Positions 1 through 9,229 are shown, numbered from the stretch's first letter. The stretch is 64,000 bases of DNA from Brevibacillus laterosporus (GCF_030489605.1 NZ_JAUKFY010000024.1:1-64000); one strand, 5' to 3'. Program-made: numbers and translations. Notes: generated by a model from the letters alone, not told the origin.

Positions 1-27
1 CATTATCTAGTTTTCAAAGAATAAAGC

Positions 28-66
28 AAAACGTTCTTTCTCGATCAGGAAAGGACGTTTTTATTT
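28..66 (+). terminator. Intrinsic terminator of the gene left of the window
   Basis: Inverted repeat AAACGTTCTTTC / GAAAGGACGTTT with an 8-base loop followed by a T-rich tail. It ends a rightward transcript coming from outside the window. Confidence 0.7.
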
Positions 67-256
67 TTATGAGCTGCATATTTCCTTTGATAAAAAAGAC
101 ACCAAATGATAATAAAGGTATTCAGAAAATCTAACAAGATACAAAAGCAGCAATGAAACAAATAAATCAAATACTTATTACATTTATGTGAAAATTAGAA
201 CAACCGAGTTGTTATTCTCAGAAAATTGAGTAAAGTAAATAGGAGAAAGCGATAAA
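67..256. other. AT-rich non-coding stretch before the first small gene
   Basis: No convincing gene. It holds one perfect inverted repeat, AACAAC-cga-GTTGTT (199-213), which could be an operator for the 40-residue ORF at 272. No clear -35/-10 pair was identified. Confidence 0.4.
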
Positions 257-271
257 AAAGGAGGGAACTTT

Positions 272-394
272 ATGACGAGAAGAATAGCGGTAATGGAACG
301 TCCGAAGAAGAAAGAAGAGCAAATTGCCTGGCAAAAACAAGTAATTCGTGAGGAATTGCTCAAGGAGTCAACCTTACTAAAGAAAAATAATTAA
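272..394 (+). CDS. Small basic hypothetical protein, 40 aa
   Basis: ATG at 272 follows a strong ribosome site (AAAGGAGGGAAC, about 7 bases away), and the ORF ends just before a good intrinsic terminator, so it looks like a complete monocistronic gene. The product is highly charged, with a KKK/EE-rich middle and a lysine-rich C-terminus. It has no membrane segment and no recognisable motif; an amphipathic helical protein is likely. I do not recognise the family. Very short length is the main reason for caution. Confidence 0.6.
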   Translation: MTRRIAVMERPKKKEEQIAWQKQVIREELLKESTLLKKNN

Positions 395-407
395 ATCAAT
401 ATAATTA

Positions 408-446
408 AAAATGCGCTTGTTCCTAATCGAACAGGCGCATTCTTGC
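408..446 (+). terminator. Intrinsic terminator
   Basis: Stem AATGCGC-T-TGTTC / GAACA-G-GCGCATT around CTAATC, then a short T-rich run. It closes the 40-aa ORF; the convergent methyltransferase ends at 475 and could share it. Confidence 0.7.
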
Positions 447-474
447 ATATTTAATCAAAAGGCAATACATACAG

Positions 475-1038
475 TTACGTTATATCAGAGGTTCGTTTCC
501 AATGACTAAGTTTCCCTAGTAAGCGCTCCTTTATATCCTCAGCTAGAGGCCCTTTTACACCTATTCCTACTATAGTATGAGGAAATTCCGGTTTTCCCAA
601 CGATTCCACTATGACGGTCTCAAAAGCTTGTAGTAAGCTCTTGAATCCTTCTGGTGTAAATCTCCAATAATCGGAAGGATAATCATGAATTGGAAAATCA
701 AGAACAGAACTGATAACGCAGACACCATTAGGTTTTAAGATACGATAACATTCTTCTATGGCCTTACGAGGGTACTCCACATGCTCAAATGTATCTAAGC
801 TGAGTACTGATCCTGCTGTTTCATCAGGTAAATCTATGTGATGCAAATTCAAAATTTGATCTACACCAGGACCTTCTCTCATATCGCATCCGATATAGGT
901 GCGACCGGGAAAAAAGGGACGAAGATCTGCAAAGATTTCTTGAGAAGGGACTTGAAAGGAACCAAACTCATAGATGGGATCTAGGAAAGGGAGTTCCTCT
1001 GAGCATAGCCGGACAAAATGCTTTATGCAAAAACGCAT
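475..1038 (-). CDS. Class I SAM-dependent methyltransferase
   Basis: The 187-aa product shows the Methyltransf_11 pattern: motif I-like YEFGSF near residue 23, an acidic turn GCDMREGPGVDQ after the second strand (about residues 50-61), then LSLDTFEHVEYP (about 79-90) and the 'reiLKPnG' strand (LKPNGVCVIS). The small-molecule binding half is therefore complete, although the N-terminus is short. It should transfer a methyl group from SAM to a small or glycan substrate in the cytoplasm. ATG at 1038 is supported by GGAGG seven bases upstream. It lies at the edge of the glycan cluster, head to head with a second methyltransferase, so sugar methylation is a reasonable guess but not shown. Confidence 0.75.
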   Translation of the reverse strand: MRFCIKHFVRLCSEELPFLDPIYEFGSFQVPSQEIFADLRPFFPGRTYIGCDMREGPGVDQILNLHHIDLPDETAGSVLSLDTFEHVEYPRKAIEECYRILKPNGVCVISSVLDFPIHDYPSDYWRFTPEGFKSLLQAFETVIVESLGKPEFPHTIVGIGVKGPLAEDIKERLLGKLSHWKRTSDIT

Positions 1039-1206
1039 GTATGAACCTCCTTGAAAAGCTTATTTACTCTTTATCTATATGAAGAAAAGGGAGGAGAGTG
1101 TCAGTTCTTTAAAAAAATTCTAAGGTGTAAAAATGCTTTCTCCATATTAATTATTTTTCATCAAATGGCATCTGGAGAATATTCTGTTGAGAGGAGGGAT
1201 GGAATA

Positions 1207-1905
1207 ATGAATCGTTTTTGGGAAAAAATTATTAAGCCTATACTACTAAAGGAACAGCCAAAAAACATTGTAGAAATTGGTGCAGATTACGGATTTAATA
1301 CCATACGAATACTGGAATATTGCAAATGGCTTGATGCAAAAGTGTATGTTGTAGATCCACTGCCTAAGTTTGATGTAAATGCTTTTCAAAATTTGTTTGG
1401 TGAACGTTTAGAAGTGATTCGTTTACTTAGTCACGATGCATTACCCCAGATTCCCGAATATGACGTGGTACTCATTGACGGTGATCATAATTGGTATACG
1501 GTCTATTTTGAATTAAAAGCAATTGAGGAACGTTCCAAAAAAACCGGTAAATTTCCACTCGTTTTCTTCCATGATGTAGATTGGCCGTACGGTCGCCGTG
1601 ATATGTATTATAATCCACAGCAAATACCTGCCGAATATTTGAAGCCATATGCATTAAAAGGGATGATTCCAGGACAGTCCGAATTAGCGGAAGAAGGGGG
1701 AATAAACCATAATTTATACAATGCTGCATATGAAAATGGCCCGAAAAATGGGGTACTTACAGCAATTGAGGATTTTTTACAGGATAGTAGCCTGAGCTTA
1801 TCCTTCCAAAAGGTAACGAGTGAAAACGGACTGGGTGTTATGTATGAAAATGATCCTGAAAGAGATAAGTATATCCGTTATGTGATTTTTTCTTCCGGTA
1901 TGTAA
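1207..1905 (+). CDS. Class I SAM methyltransferase (Methyltransf_24-like), glycan-associated
   Basis: The 232-aa product has a Rossmann methyltransferase core: VEIGADYGFNT (motif I), YVVDPLP at the end of strand 2, and YDVVLIDGDHNWYTVYFEL (motif IV region with DGDH) typical of the Methyltransf_24 group found in surface-glycan loci. A further 52 codons are open upstream from ATG 1051, but the ATG at 1207 follows GAGGAGGGATGG and begins at the conserved domain, so it is preferred. It probably methylates a sugar of the polymer made by the downstream cluster. The target is unknown. Confidence 0.75.
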   Translation: MNRFWEKIIKPILLKEQPKNIVEIGADYGFNTIRILEYCKWLDAKVYVVDPLPKFDVNAFQNLFGERLEVIRLLSHDALPQIPEYDVVLIDGDHNWYTVYFELKAIEERSKKTGKFPLVFFHDVDWPYGRRDMYYNPQQIPAEYLKPYALKGMIPGQSELAEEGGINHNLYNAAYENGPKNGVLTAIEDFLQDSSLSLSFQKVTSENGLGVMYENDPERDKYIRYVIFSSGM

Positions 1906-1925
1906 GACTTATGTATATAAACATT

Positions 1926-1957
1926 AAAAAAAGAACCCTGAGAGGGGTTCTTTTTTG
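1926..1957 (+). terminator. Intrinsic terminator
   Basis: Stem AAGAACCC / GGGGTTCTT with a short loop and six Ts, directly after the methyltransferase at 1207. Confidence 0.85.
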
Positions 1958-2046
1958 TAGATCAAACGATTAAAAATCCTTTTTATTCCGTAAGTATAGG
2001 GTGATTTGACCCAAAAAGAGGAGATATAATTATCTTTATGTTTTTC

Positions 2047-2742
2047 TTAATTTGTAGAGGGAGGGGAATTAAGGTCTTTCCAATCCTCAAAAGGGTAATG
2101 GTCAAGAAAAACAGATCTCGTCTTATTGTATTCCTCAAAATTGATGTCATCGAAACAGTAATGGAGGATCCAGCTTTCTTCCTGATGAGGCACGACGACC
2201 TTATAGCCTGCTTTACGAAAAGCTATGGATTGAGAGGCATCATAAAAATGGAAGTTGTTTATCTTCTCATCCCAATCTATATCATATTGAGTTACCATCA
2301 TCACTCCATCAATACTAGTGACTTCCTGAAAAGGATAGGGAACATTTCCATAGTTATGATGACCAAAGGAATTAATATAGGCCATTATCTTTCCGAAATG
2401 TCTACTGCCTTCCCACCAAGCTCCTGAAGGAGGGAGATCATTAGTACCCACTACTCCAAACATTCCAATTTCTTTATCCATGAAAATCCTGAGGCATTCA
2501 ACTAAAAACTTCGTGTTCATAATATAAGTATCCTGATGTAAATAAACTTTATATTTAGCTTTGCTTTGTCGCATTGCCCTGTTATAGCCTTCCGTCATGC
2601 TAACTGCATCATAAATGGAAATAATTTCCACCGAGAATCCAGGGGGAACCCATAGGTGACTAATGTGATTTAAACATTCTTTATAGAGGACTTCGTCGTT
2701 CACGCAACTAATAAACGCGAAAGAAAGCTGTCTATTCTGCAT
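2047..2742 (-). CDS. Glycosyltransferase family 2-like protein (Glyco_tranf_2_5 type)
   Basis: The 231-aa protein begins with a short strand (FAFISCVND), and carries EGYNRAMRQSKAKYKVYLHQDT, in which the HQDT motif replaces the usual DxD, followed by a GVVGTNDLPPSG segment and SIDGVMMV. This layout is that of the 'glycosyltransferase like family' PF13712, found in Firmicutes glycan loci. ATG at 2742 has a GGAGAAATACGC-type ribosome site upstream. It is on the opposite strand from the rest of the cluster and so has its own transcript. Donor and acceptor sugars cannot be told. Confidence 0.75.
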   Translation of the reverse strand: MQNRQLSFAFISCVNDEVLYKECLNHISHLWVPPGFSVEIISIYDAVSMTEGYNRAMRQSKAKYKVYLHQDTYIMNTKFLVECLRIFMDKEIGMFGVVGTNDLPPSGAWWEGSRHFGKIMAYINSFGHHNYGNVPYPFQEVTSIDGVMMVTQYDIDWDEKINNFHFYDASQSIAFRKAGYKVVVPHQEESWILHYCFDDINFEEYNKTRSVFLDHYPFEDWKDLNSPPSTN

Positions 2743-3004
2743 TGCGTATTTCTCCTTTTTTAACGGAAAAGAGTGTTTTTCCGATTAATAGCTAACTACT
2801 TGCCCAAATCATACTAAGCTGACAGGCATTACGTTTGTAAGCAAGGGTATACCTTCTCTTACCATATTCCACTTAAAGAAAAATCGACACTAGAGATTTT
2901 CCTCCCTTCTCCTATTCTTTTTCTTCCACCTGACAAAGAACAGTCTCTGCCCAATTTCATACATTAGTAAAGGCGGTAAGCGTGTAGAAAAAGGAGGAAA
3001 GCTT
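2743..3004. other. Divergent intergenic region between two glycosyltransferase genes
   Basis: About 260 bases without a gene, holding the ribosome sites of the two divergent glycosyltransferases. A small hairpin (GGAAAA-gagtg-TTTTCC, about 2765-2781) is visible. I could not identify a convincing promoter. Confidence 0.4.
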
Positions 3005-3961
3005 GTGACAAAAGATCATTCTAAGGAGCTCCCAAAGGTAAGTATTCTGATTCCTACTTATAATCGACCATATTACTTCGAACTGGCATTGCAAAGTGCT
3101 TTAGCACAGAATTATCCCAATTTGGAGATTATCGTAGGTGATGACAGCACGAACGATGAAACCGAGCAACTGATAAAACCTTATTTGGAGAAGCATCCAC
3201 AGCTCATCTATTATAAAAATCCGCAAAATTTGGGGCAATTTGAAAACGACCTAAAGCTGATTGAGCTGGCAAGTGGGGAATATATCAACTTTTTGATGGA
3301 TGATGATCTATTTCATCCAGAGAAAATTAGCAGGATGATGACTTATTTTCAAACAGATCATCAAGAAGAGATCGCTTTGGTTACTTCTAAACGGGCAATT
3401 ATTAATGAGTTTGGTGCCATTCAACCAGAAATCGCAGAAACACAAACAGATTTTTTACAGGATACAATCTTAGATGGTGATGTATTAATTAATATGTTAC
3501 TCGGTTTACAATGGGGAAATTTCATTGGGGAGCCGACAACGGTATTATTTCGAAAAAAATATTTAACAGAACCGTTTGGCACCTTATTAGATAGAAAATA
3601 TACGTGCACAGTGGATATGGCCTCTTGGATCGTCTTGCTACGAAATGGAAAAGGGGTTTATATGACGGATACATTAAGCTATTTCCGCATGCATCCTGCT
3701 CAACAAATCAAGCAACATGATATCATCATTGGCGGCTCTATTGATTTGGCACATTTTATCTTACAGGCGGCGCCATCCCTTGGATATTTACAGGAAAAAG
3801 ATATGCTGTTCAAGGCCTATGTTAATACTCTTCGGTTTATTCAAGCCGCACTCTATGTTACTGATCCGGATCAGGTGTTAGACAGTACATTAGAATTACG
3901 TGCTTTCCAAGAAAAAATCACAGCTAAATTATTTGAAGCCACGAAGAGCAAGCCACAATGA
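3005..3961 (+). CDS. Family 2 glycosyltransferase
   Basis: The 318-aa GT-A protein has the standard N-terminal strand SILIPTYNRP (about residues 13-22), the nucleotide-binding DDSTNDET, and the metal-binding FLMDDDLFHPEKI (DxD, about 95-107). The C-terminal third is helical and may bind the acceptor. The start is GTG at 3005, with AAAGGAGGAAAGC immediately upstream. It probably adds one sugar to the rhamnose-containing polymer built by the downstream genes. The gap of about 160 bases to rfbA suggests a separate or internal promoter. Confidence 0.85.
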   Translation: MTKDHSKELPKVSILIPTYNRPYYFELALQSALAQNYPNLEIIVGDDSTNDETEQLIKPYLEKHPQLIYYKNPQNLGQFENDLKLIELASGEYINFLMDDDLFHPEKISRMMTYFQTDHQEEIALVTSKRAIINEFGAIQPEIAETQTDFLQDTILDGDVLINMLLGLQWGNFIGEPTTVLFRKKYLTEPFGTLLDRKYTCTVDMASWIVLLRNGKGVYMTDTLSYFRMHPAQQIKQHDIIIGGSIDLAHFILQAAPSLGYLQEKDMLFKAYVNTLRFIQAALYVTDPDQVLDSTLELRAFQEKITAKLFEATKSKPQ

Positions 3962-4121
3962 AATCCTTGATGGCACAGCTTTCGTGACAGGGCTAAAGCG
4001 GGATTTCTTTACTTCGTGAGCGGATATTATCTGTAAGCATACAATAACATAGCGTGCGGATATATTGAGATGTGCTATACATGATTGACCTGAACGTCAA
4101 ACGATTTAGGGAGGCAGATAC
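3962..4121 (+). promoter_or_regulatory. Possible sporulation promoter ahead of the rhamnose operon
   Basis: The sequence CATACAATA (4038-4046) fits the -10 element of sigma-E (CATACAnT) and sigma-K (CATAnnnTA) promoters. No well-placed -35 element was found, so this is only suggestive. In B. subtilis the related sps genes are mother-cell expressed. Confidence 0.25.
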
Positions 4122-4856
4122 ATGAAAGGAATTATTTTAGCCGGCGGAACAGGTTCTAGATTGTATCCCTTAACAAAGGTTACCAATAAACACTTGTTAC
4201 CGATTGGAAAATATCCGATGATTTATCACCCCATTCATAAGCTTAAACAGGCAGACATTCATGAGGTATTAATAGTCACGAGCCGTGAGCATATGGGAGA
4301 TGTAGTAAATTTGTTGGGTAGCGGAGTAGATTTTAATATGCAATTCACGTATAAGGTTCAGGATGAACCCAAGGGAATTGCACAAGCATTAGGAATGGGG
4401 GAAGATTTTGCACATGGAGAGCTGATTACGGTTATCTTAGGTGACAATGTATTTTCTGATAATATTTCCAACTATGTAAAGAGGTTTAAGGAACGTGGGT
4501 ACGGAGCCAATATCCTGATAAAGCAGGTTGTTGATCCTGAGCGTTATGGTGTACCGAAGTTGGATGATGGAAAAATTGTTTCTATCACGGAAAAACCGTC
4601 CAAACCAGACAGTCATTTTGCTGTAACGGGTATATACATGTATGATTGGAAGGTATTTGAAATTATTAAAACCCTACAGCCTTCTGCCCGCGGAGAACTA
4701 GAAATTACAGATGTGAATAATGCGTATATTGAGCGAAATGAGATGACATATGATGTACTTCAGGGATGGTGGACAGATGCAGGAACTCACCATTCAATTT
4801 TACACGCAAACCAATTAGCCGCCACCTTAGAGTTGGATAAGTTAGAAGAAGACTAA
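4122..4856 (+). CDS. rfbA: Glucose-1-phosphate thymidylyltransferase (RfbA/SpsI type)
   Basis: First step of dTDP-L-rhamnose synthesis: dTTP plus glucose-1-phosphate to dTDP-glucose. The nucleotidyltransferase signature ILAGGTGSRLYPLT is at residues 4-17, and VILGDNVF carries the catalytic-site Asp. EITDVNNAY and GWWTDAGTH near the C-terminus are characteristic of this enzyme. At 244 aa it is the short form, as in B. subtilis SpsI, lacking the C-terminal extension of enterobacterial RfbA. Start ATG with GGGAGGCAG upstream. It heads the run rfbA-rfbC-rfbB-rfbD with gaps of 3-27 bases, so these are very probably one operon. Confidence 0.95.
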   Translation: MKGIILAGGTGSRLYPLTKVTNKHLLPIGKYPMIYHPIHKLKQADIHEVLIVTSREHMGDVVNLLGSGVDFNMQFTYKVQDEPKGIAQALGMGEDFAHGELITVILGDNVFSDNISNYVKRFKERGYGANILIKQVVDPERYGVPKLDDGKIVSITEKPSKPDSHFAVTGIYMYDWKVFEIIKTLQPSARGELEITDVNNAYIERNEMTYDVLQGWWTDAGTHHSILHANQLAATLELDKLEED

Positions 4857-4879
4857 ACAGGTAGAGGAGGAGATAAAGT

Positions 4880-5335
4880 GTGATTGAAGGCGTGAAAGTC
4901 AAAAAGCTAATAAAGTTTGCGGATGACCGGGGATATTTTATGGAGGTATGGCGTGATGATGACTTATTGTTGGAGAAATTCGGCCAATTATCAGCCTCCT
5001 TGACATATCCAGGTGTGATTAAAGCGTTCCATTATCATAAAAAGCAGGATGATATCTGGTTTTTCCCCGCCGGCAATGCCCAGGTCGTTTTGCATGATTT
5101 AAGAGACGAATCGCCGACTAAGGGAAAGACCGACGTTTATTATATGGGTGAGAATCATTTAATCTCTCTGTTCATCCCGCGAGGAGTGGCGCATGGATAT
5201 CGGGTATTAGGGCAACAACCGGCCGTCATTACTTATTTAACCAACAATTCTTATGATCCCAAAGATCCAGATGAATATCGAATTGCCTATGATGATAAAA
5301 CCATTAATTTTAATTGGGACACGGTATTTAAATAA
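4880..5335 (+). CDS. rfbC: dTDP-4-dehydrorhamnose 3,5-epimerase, short SpsL-like form
   Basis: A cupin protein of 151 aa, close to the length of B. subtilis SpsL and shorter than the classical RfbC (about 180 aa). Landmarks are DDRGYFMEVWR near the N-terminus, GVIKAFHYHKKQDD with the catalytic-type His, and FIPRGVAHGYRVL. It should epimerise C3 and C5 of dTDP-4-keto-6-deoxyglucose. The start is GTG at 4880, with AGAGGAGGAG upstream, 24 bases after rfbA. The shortened C-terminus is the only oddity. Confidence in the family is high; confidence in exact stereochemistry is lower. Confidence 0.88.
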   Translation: MIEGVKVKKLIKFADDRGYFMEVWRDDDLLLEKFGQLSASLTYPGVIKAFHYHKKQDDIWFFPAGNAQVVLHDLRDESPTKGKTDVYYMGENHLISLFIPRGVAHGYRVLGQQPAVITYLTNNSYDPKDPDEYRIAYDDKTINFNWDTVFK

Positions 5336-5349
5336 GGAGGAAGTCATTT

Positions 5350-6405
5350 ATGAAAGTATTGGTGACAGGTGGAGCGGGATTTATTGGGAGTAATTTCATT
5401 CATTATCTCCTGCATCAATACCCCCATTATAAAATCATTAATTTGGATTATCTCACATATGCCGGTAATTTAGAAAATTTGCAGGACATTGAGGAACATC
5501 CTCATTATCGGTTTGTGAGAGGCTCTATTTATGACAAGAAATTGATCGGAAAACTTTTGTCAGGAGAAAAAGAATTATTTTCTGATGATGAGACTCCAAT
5601 TGATATTATCATTAATTTCGCAGCAGAATCGCATGTTGATCGTAGCATTTCAGACCCAAGCTACTTTGTAAAAACAAATATTACCGGTACACAGGTGTTA
5701 CTGGAATTTGCTAAACGATATAAAATCAAACAGTTTCTACAAGTATCCACCGATGAAGTATATGGTTCATTAGATGAGACTGGATTATTTACTGAGGATT
5801 CTCCGCTTGCCCCCAATAGCCCATACTCCGCCTCCAAAGCAGCAGCTGATTTATTAGTCCGTTCCTATCATCAAACCTATGATATGTATACAAATATCAC
5901 ACGTTGTTCTAACAATTATGGACCGTATCAATTTCCAGAAAAATTAATACCACTCGCTATTACCAATGCAATTGCATATGAAAACATTCCTGTTTATGGC
6001 GATGGACTGCATGTTCGCGATTGGTTGCATGTAGAAGATCATTGCCGAGCTATTGATCTTGTTATGCATAGTGGCAAGCCTGGCGAAGTATATAATATTG
6101 GCGGCAATAATGAATGGACGAATCTGAGTTTGCTTCAGACATTGCTCCGTGAGTTAGATCGTGAAGAGAATTTGCTTCAGTTTAGTAAGGATCGTCCGAA
6201 GCACGATCGTCGCTACGCTATTGATTCCACCAAAATTCGAACAGAATTAGGCTGGGAGCCGATTCATGCTTTTGAAGAAGGTCTGGCTAATACGATTCGC
6301 TGGTATCAGCAAAATGAACAATGGTGGAAGCGAGCTAAATCAGGGGCTTTTCGCGAATATTATAAGCAACAATATGGTCATACCATTCAAGACCATACCC
6401 ATTAG
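5350..6405 (+). CDS. rfbB: dTDP-glucose 4,6-dehydratase
   Basis: Short-chain dehydrogenase/reductase that turns dTDP-glucose into dTDP-4-keto-6-deoxyglucose with bound NAD. It has the Rossmann motif TGGAGFIGSNF (residues 6-16), NFAAESHVDRSI, the STDEVYGS active-site segment and YSASKAAAD with the catalytic Tyr and Lys. RHDRRYAIDSTK-like sequence (DRPKHDRRYAID) and the C-terminal helix are as expected for RfbB/SpsJ; length is 351 aa. It begins 14 bases after the epimerase with AAGGAGGAAG as ribosome site. Central gene of the rhamnose operon. Confidence 0.95.
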   Translation: MKVLVTGGAGFIGSNFIHYLLHQYPHYKIINLDYLTYAGNLENLQDIEEHPHYRFVRGSIYDKKLIGKLLSGEKELFSDDETPIDIIINFAAESHVDRSISDPSYFVKTNITGTQVLLEFAKRYKIKQFLQVSTDEVYGSLDETGLFTEDSPLAPNSPYSASKAAADLLVRSYHQTYDMYTNITRCSNNYGPYQFPEKLIPLAITNAIAYENIPVYGDGLHVRDWLHVEDHCRAIDLVMHSGKPGEVYNIGGNNEWTNLSLLQTLLRELDREENLLQFSKDRPKHDRRYAIDSTKIRTELGWEPIHAFEEGLANTIRWYQQNEQWWKRAKSGAFREYYKQQYGHTIQDHTH

Positions 6406-6432
6406 CGTATGAGGGAAAAGGGAGGGAGCAGT

Positions 6433-7299
6433 GTGAAAGTGCTGGTCACTGGGGCACAGGGGCAACTAGGTCACGATCTGGTTGCATGCTCACAGGGCAT
6501 GGATCATGTAAAGGGATACAGTCGACAGGAATTAGATATTACAAAATTGGATCAGGTCAGAGAACAGGTGCAGGCTTATCAGCCTGATGTTATTATTCAT
6601 GCTGCAGCCTATACCAATGTGGATAAGGCTGAGAGCGAACCTGATCTAGCCTATGCAGTTAATGCGTGGGGAACCCGTAATGTAGCCCTTGCTGCACAAG
6701 AGATAGGTGCCAAAATGGTTTATATTAGCTCAGACTATGTGTTTTCTGGCAAGGGAAGTGAGCCTTATGTTGAATTTGACCGTCCAGATCCGCAAAGTGT
6801 CTATGGAAAAAGTAAGCTAGCCGGGGAAGAATTGACCAGATGCTTATGCCACAAGCATTTTATTGTTCGGACTTCCTGGGTATTTGGTCAAAACGGTCAT
6901 AACTTTGTGAAGACCATGATGCAGCTTGGACAAAAACAGACAGAAATCTCAGTCGTCAATGATCAAATTGGCTCCCCGACCTATACTGTTGATCTGGCAC
7001 TATTTTTAATGCAGTTAGCTAAAAGCGAGTGTTACGGTATCTACCATGCTTCCAATCAAGGGAGTTGCTCGTGGTATGAATTTGCAGAGGCGATATTTGC
7101 CGAATATCAGCAAAAGGTAAAGGTTGTCCCAATAACAACGCAGGATTTTCCGCGTCCTGCCCCCAGACCCGCCTATTCAGTAATGGATCATATGGCTATT
7201 CGTTTACAGGGTTTTCAACTTCTTCGTCATTGGCGTGATGCATTGCATGCGTACCGCCTAGATTGTATGGCTACAAAGGAGGAGAGCCATGACTCCTAA
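6433..7299 (+). CDS. rfbD: dTDP-4-dehydrorhamnose reductase
   Basis: Last step of dTDP-L-rhamnose synthesis, an NAD(P)H-dependent reduction at C4. It shows VLVTGAQGQLGHD at the N-terminus, IIHAAAYTNVDKAE, ISSDYVFSG, YGKSKLAGE (catalytic Tyr/Lys) and RTSWVFG, all standard RfbD landmarks. An ATG exists at 6409, but the GTG at 6433 begins right at the Rossmann strand and follows AAAAGGGAGGGAGC, so it is preferred (288 aa). The 3' end overlaps the next glycosyltransferase by 11 bases, indicating translational coupling. Confidence 0.93.
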   Translation: MKVLVTGAQGQLGHDLVACSQGMDHVKGYSRQELDITKLDQVREQVQAYQPDVIIHAAAYTNVDKAESEPDLAYAVNAWGTRNVALAAQEIGAKMVYISSDYVFSGKGSEPYVEFDRPDPQSVYGKSKLAGEELTRCLCHKHFIVRTSWVFGQNGHNFVKTMMQLGQKQTEISVVNDQIGSPTYTVDLALFLMQLAKSECYGIYHASNQGSCSWYEFAEAIFAEYQQKVKVVPITTQDFPRPAPRPAYSVMDHMAIRLQGFQLLRHWRDALHAYRLDCMATKEESHDS

Positions 7300-8110
7300 C
7301 CTCTCAATTGTGATTTTGACACGTAACGGCTTACCTTTTACGAAATTGTGTGTGGAAAGTATTACAAGGCATACAAAGGATTACGAGCTAATCTTTGTTG
7401 ATAATGGCTCTACTGATGGGACGGTTGCCTACCTGAATTCTCTTCCTCATGCAGTCGTTATCTCTAATAGTGAAAATCGTGGTTTTGCAGCAGGCAATAA
7501 TCAAGGATTTCGAGAAGCGCGGGGCGAGTATATTGTCATGTTAAATAATGATACATTGGTCACTCCGCAGTGGAGCCAATTACTTATAAACTGGATAAAT
7601 AAGGATTCATCAGTAGGCATGGTTGGACCCCGTTCCAATAATGTATCGCCTGGACAGCAAATTGGCACAGAAGAAACCGTAGAGCTTGCTACAGTTGATT
7701 CGTTTGCAATTGATTGGACCAAACGTTATGCGAATCAAGGCTTCTATAGTCGAAAGCTGGTGGGGCATTGCATATTATTTAAACGCAGTCTGCTTGAGCA
7801 AATTGGCGGATTGGATGAACGCTTTTTTCCAGCCAACTATGAGGATGATGATTTTTGTCTACGCGCTCGTCTGTTTGGGAAAAATCTATGGGTTGCCAAT
7901 GATGTATTCATTTATCACTTTGGCCATGCTTCCTTCTTAGTAAATCGAATTAAGTACCGAGAATATTCCTGGGACAACGCAAGGCGGTTTATAGAAAAAT
8001 GGCAACTTCCTATGAGCATACACCAGCTAGAGACACAGGGGTATGATCCAAATGTTATCGTGGAGCGGGTGGGCACATTTGATCCGCAAAAGCATGTCGA
8101 GCCCTTGTAA
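7289..8110 (+). CDS. Family 2 glycosyltransferase, rhamnosyltransferase-like
   Basis: GT-A enzyme of 273 aa with LSIVILTRNG (residues 5-14), FVDNGSTDGT, RGFAAGNNQGF and the metal-binding MLNNDTLV (NND in place of DxD). This 'NRGFAAGNN...LNNDT' arrangement is typical of the rhamnosyltransferase/WcaE-like branch. PANYEDDDFCLRARL is the conserved catalytic acidic segment. It starts inside the end of rfbD (11-base overlap, GGAGGAGAGCC ribosome site), so it is co-expressed with the dTDP-rhamnose genes. Rhamnose is therefore the likeliest donor, an inference from context. Confidence 0.88.
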   Translation: MTPNLSIVILTRNGLPFTKLCVESITRHTKDYELIFVDNGSTDGTVAYLNSLPHAVVISNSENRGFAAGNNQGFREARGEYIVMLNNDTLVTPQWSQLLINWINKDSSVGMVGPRSNNVSPGQQIGTEETVELATVDSFAIDWTKRYANQGFYSRKLVGHCILFKRSLLEQIGGLDERFFPANYEDDDFCLRARLFGKNLWVANDVFIYHFGHASFLVNRIKYREYSWDNARRFIEKWQLPMSIHQLETQGYDPNVIVERVGTFDPQKHVEPL

Positions 8111-8131
8111 CTGAGATTGGGGGGTGAAGTA

Positions 8132-9229
8132 TTGGCTACGATCAGTCTATGTATGATTGTAAAAAATGAAGAAAAATCTATCGCCCGTTGTCTTCGTTCT
8201 GTCAAGGGGGCAGTTGATGAAATTATTATTGTGGATACCGGTTCCACTGACAAAACGATTAAGGAAGCGAAGGCGTTTACCAAAAAGATTTTTCACTTCA
8301 AATGGGTAAATGACTTTTCTAAAGCACGTAATTTTTCATTTCAGCAAGCTACAATGGATTACATTATGTGGATGGACGCAGATGATGTATTGGAGGAAAT
8401 TGATCGGAAAAAACTGCAGCTTTTTAAACAAAATATTAACCCGAATATTGATGTAATCATCATGCCTTATCATACAAGTAAAGATGAATTTGGCAATGTC
8501 ATTCTTCCCTATTCTCGTGAAAGAATTATAAAGCGAACCCATAAGCACTCCTGGATAGGCATGGTGCATGAATATATTGATTATTCCTTTGCTAGGTGTC
8601 TTGAAGTTGATATTGCCGTTACCCACCGTCCACGTGAGCAAAAAAATCATAACAGAAATTTGCAAATATACGAAAATGCGATAGCAGATGGTATTTTATT
8701 ATCCCCAAGGGAAAAATATTATTATGCCAATGAATTAAAGGATCATGAAAGATATGAAGAGGCTATAGAGATTTATAAGAAATTTGTGAATAAAGAATTG
8801 CCACAAGTAGAGGAACCGGGGTTGTTAATCGAGCATATATGCTTCTGCTATGAGAGACTGCAGCTTCCAGAAGAAGAACTCAAGTATGCATTAAAAAGTT
8901 TGGAATATGGCTTGCCACGAGCTGAGGCATGCTGTCGGCTGGGATATTATTGGTTACAAAAAAATGAACCGAAAAGGGCGCTTTTTTGGTATGATCTCGC
9001 TACTGGATTACCTAAACCTAAATCGTGGGGATTCCGTAAAGAAGCATGCTGGACCTGGCTGCCACATTTGCAATTATGTGTTTGCTATGATCGCTTAGAA
9101 CAGTACGAGAAGGCTTACAAACAAAATGAATTGGCACGAGCATACCGACCAACAGACCCAACTATTATGGGCAATCGTACCTACCTAACCAATCGGCTGG
9201 AAGGATTGGGGATCCCCATTCCCTCATAA
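8132..9229 (+). CDS. Family 2 glycosyltransferase with C-terminal TPR-like repeats
   Basis: The N-terminal domain is a WaaE-like GT2: ISLCMIVKNEE, IIVDTGSTDKT, KWVNDFSKARNF and WMDADDVL (DxD). The C-terminal half from about residue 190 is helical, with repeated motifs such as YYYANELKDHERYEEAIEIY that resemble tetratricopeptide repeats and may bind a partner or acceptor. The frame is open from TTG 8117, but TTG 8132 lies four bases after a GGGGGGTGA ribosome site and starts at the conserved strand (365 aa). It begins 21 bases after the previous glycosyltransferase and ends before a terminator, so it is the last gene of the operon. Confidence 0.85.
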   Translation: MATISLCMIVKNEEKSIARCLRSVKGAVDEIIIVDTGSTDKTIKEAKAFTKKIFHFKWVNDFSKARNFSFQQATMDYIMWMDADDVLEEIDRKKLQLFKQNINPNIDVIIMPYHTSKDEFGNVILPYSRERIIKRTHKHSWIGMVHEYIDYSFARCLEVDIAVTHRPREQKNHNRNLQIYENAIADGILLSPREKYYYANELKDHERYEEAIEIYKKFVNKELPQVEEPGLLIEHICFCYERLQLPEEELKYALKSLEYGLPRAEACCRLGYYWLQKNEPKRALFWYDLATGLPKPKSWGFRKEACWTWLPHLQLCVCYDRLEQYEKAYKQNELARAYRPTDPTIMGNRTYLTNRLEGLGIPIPS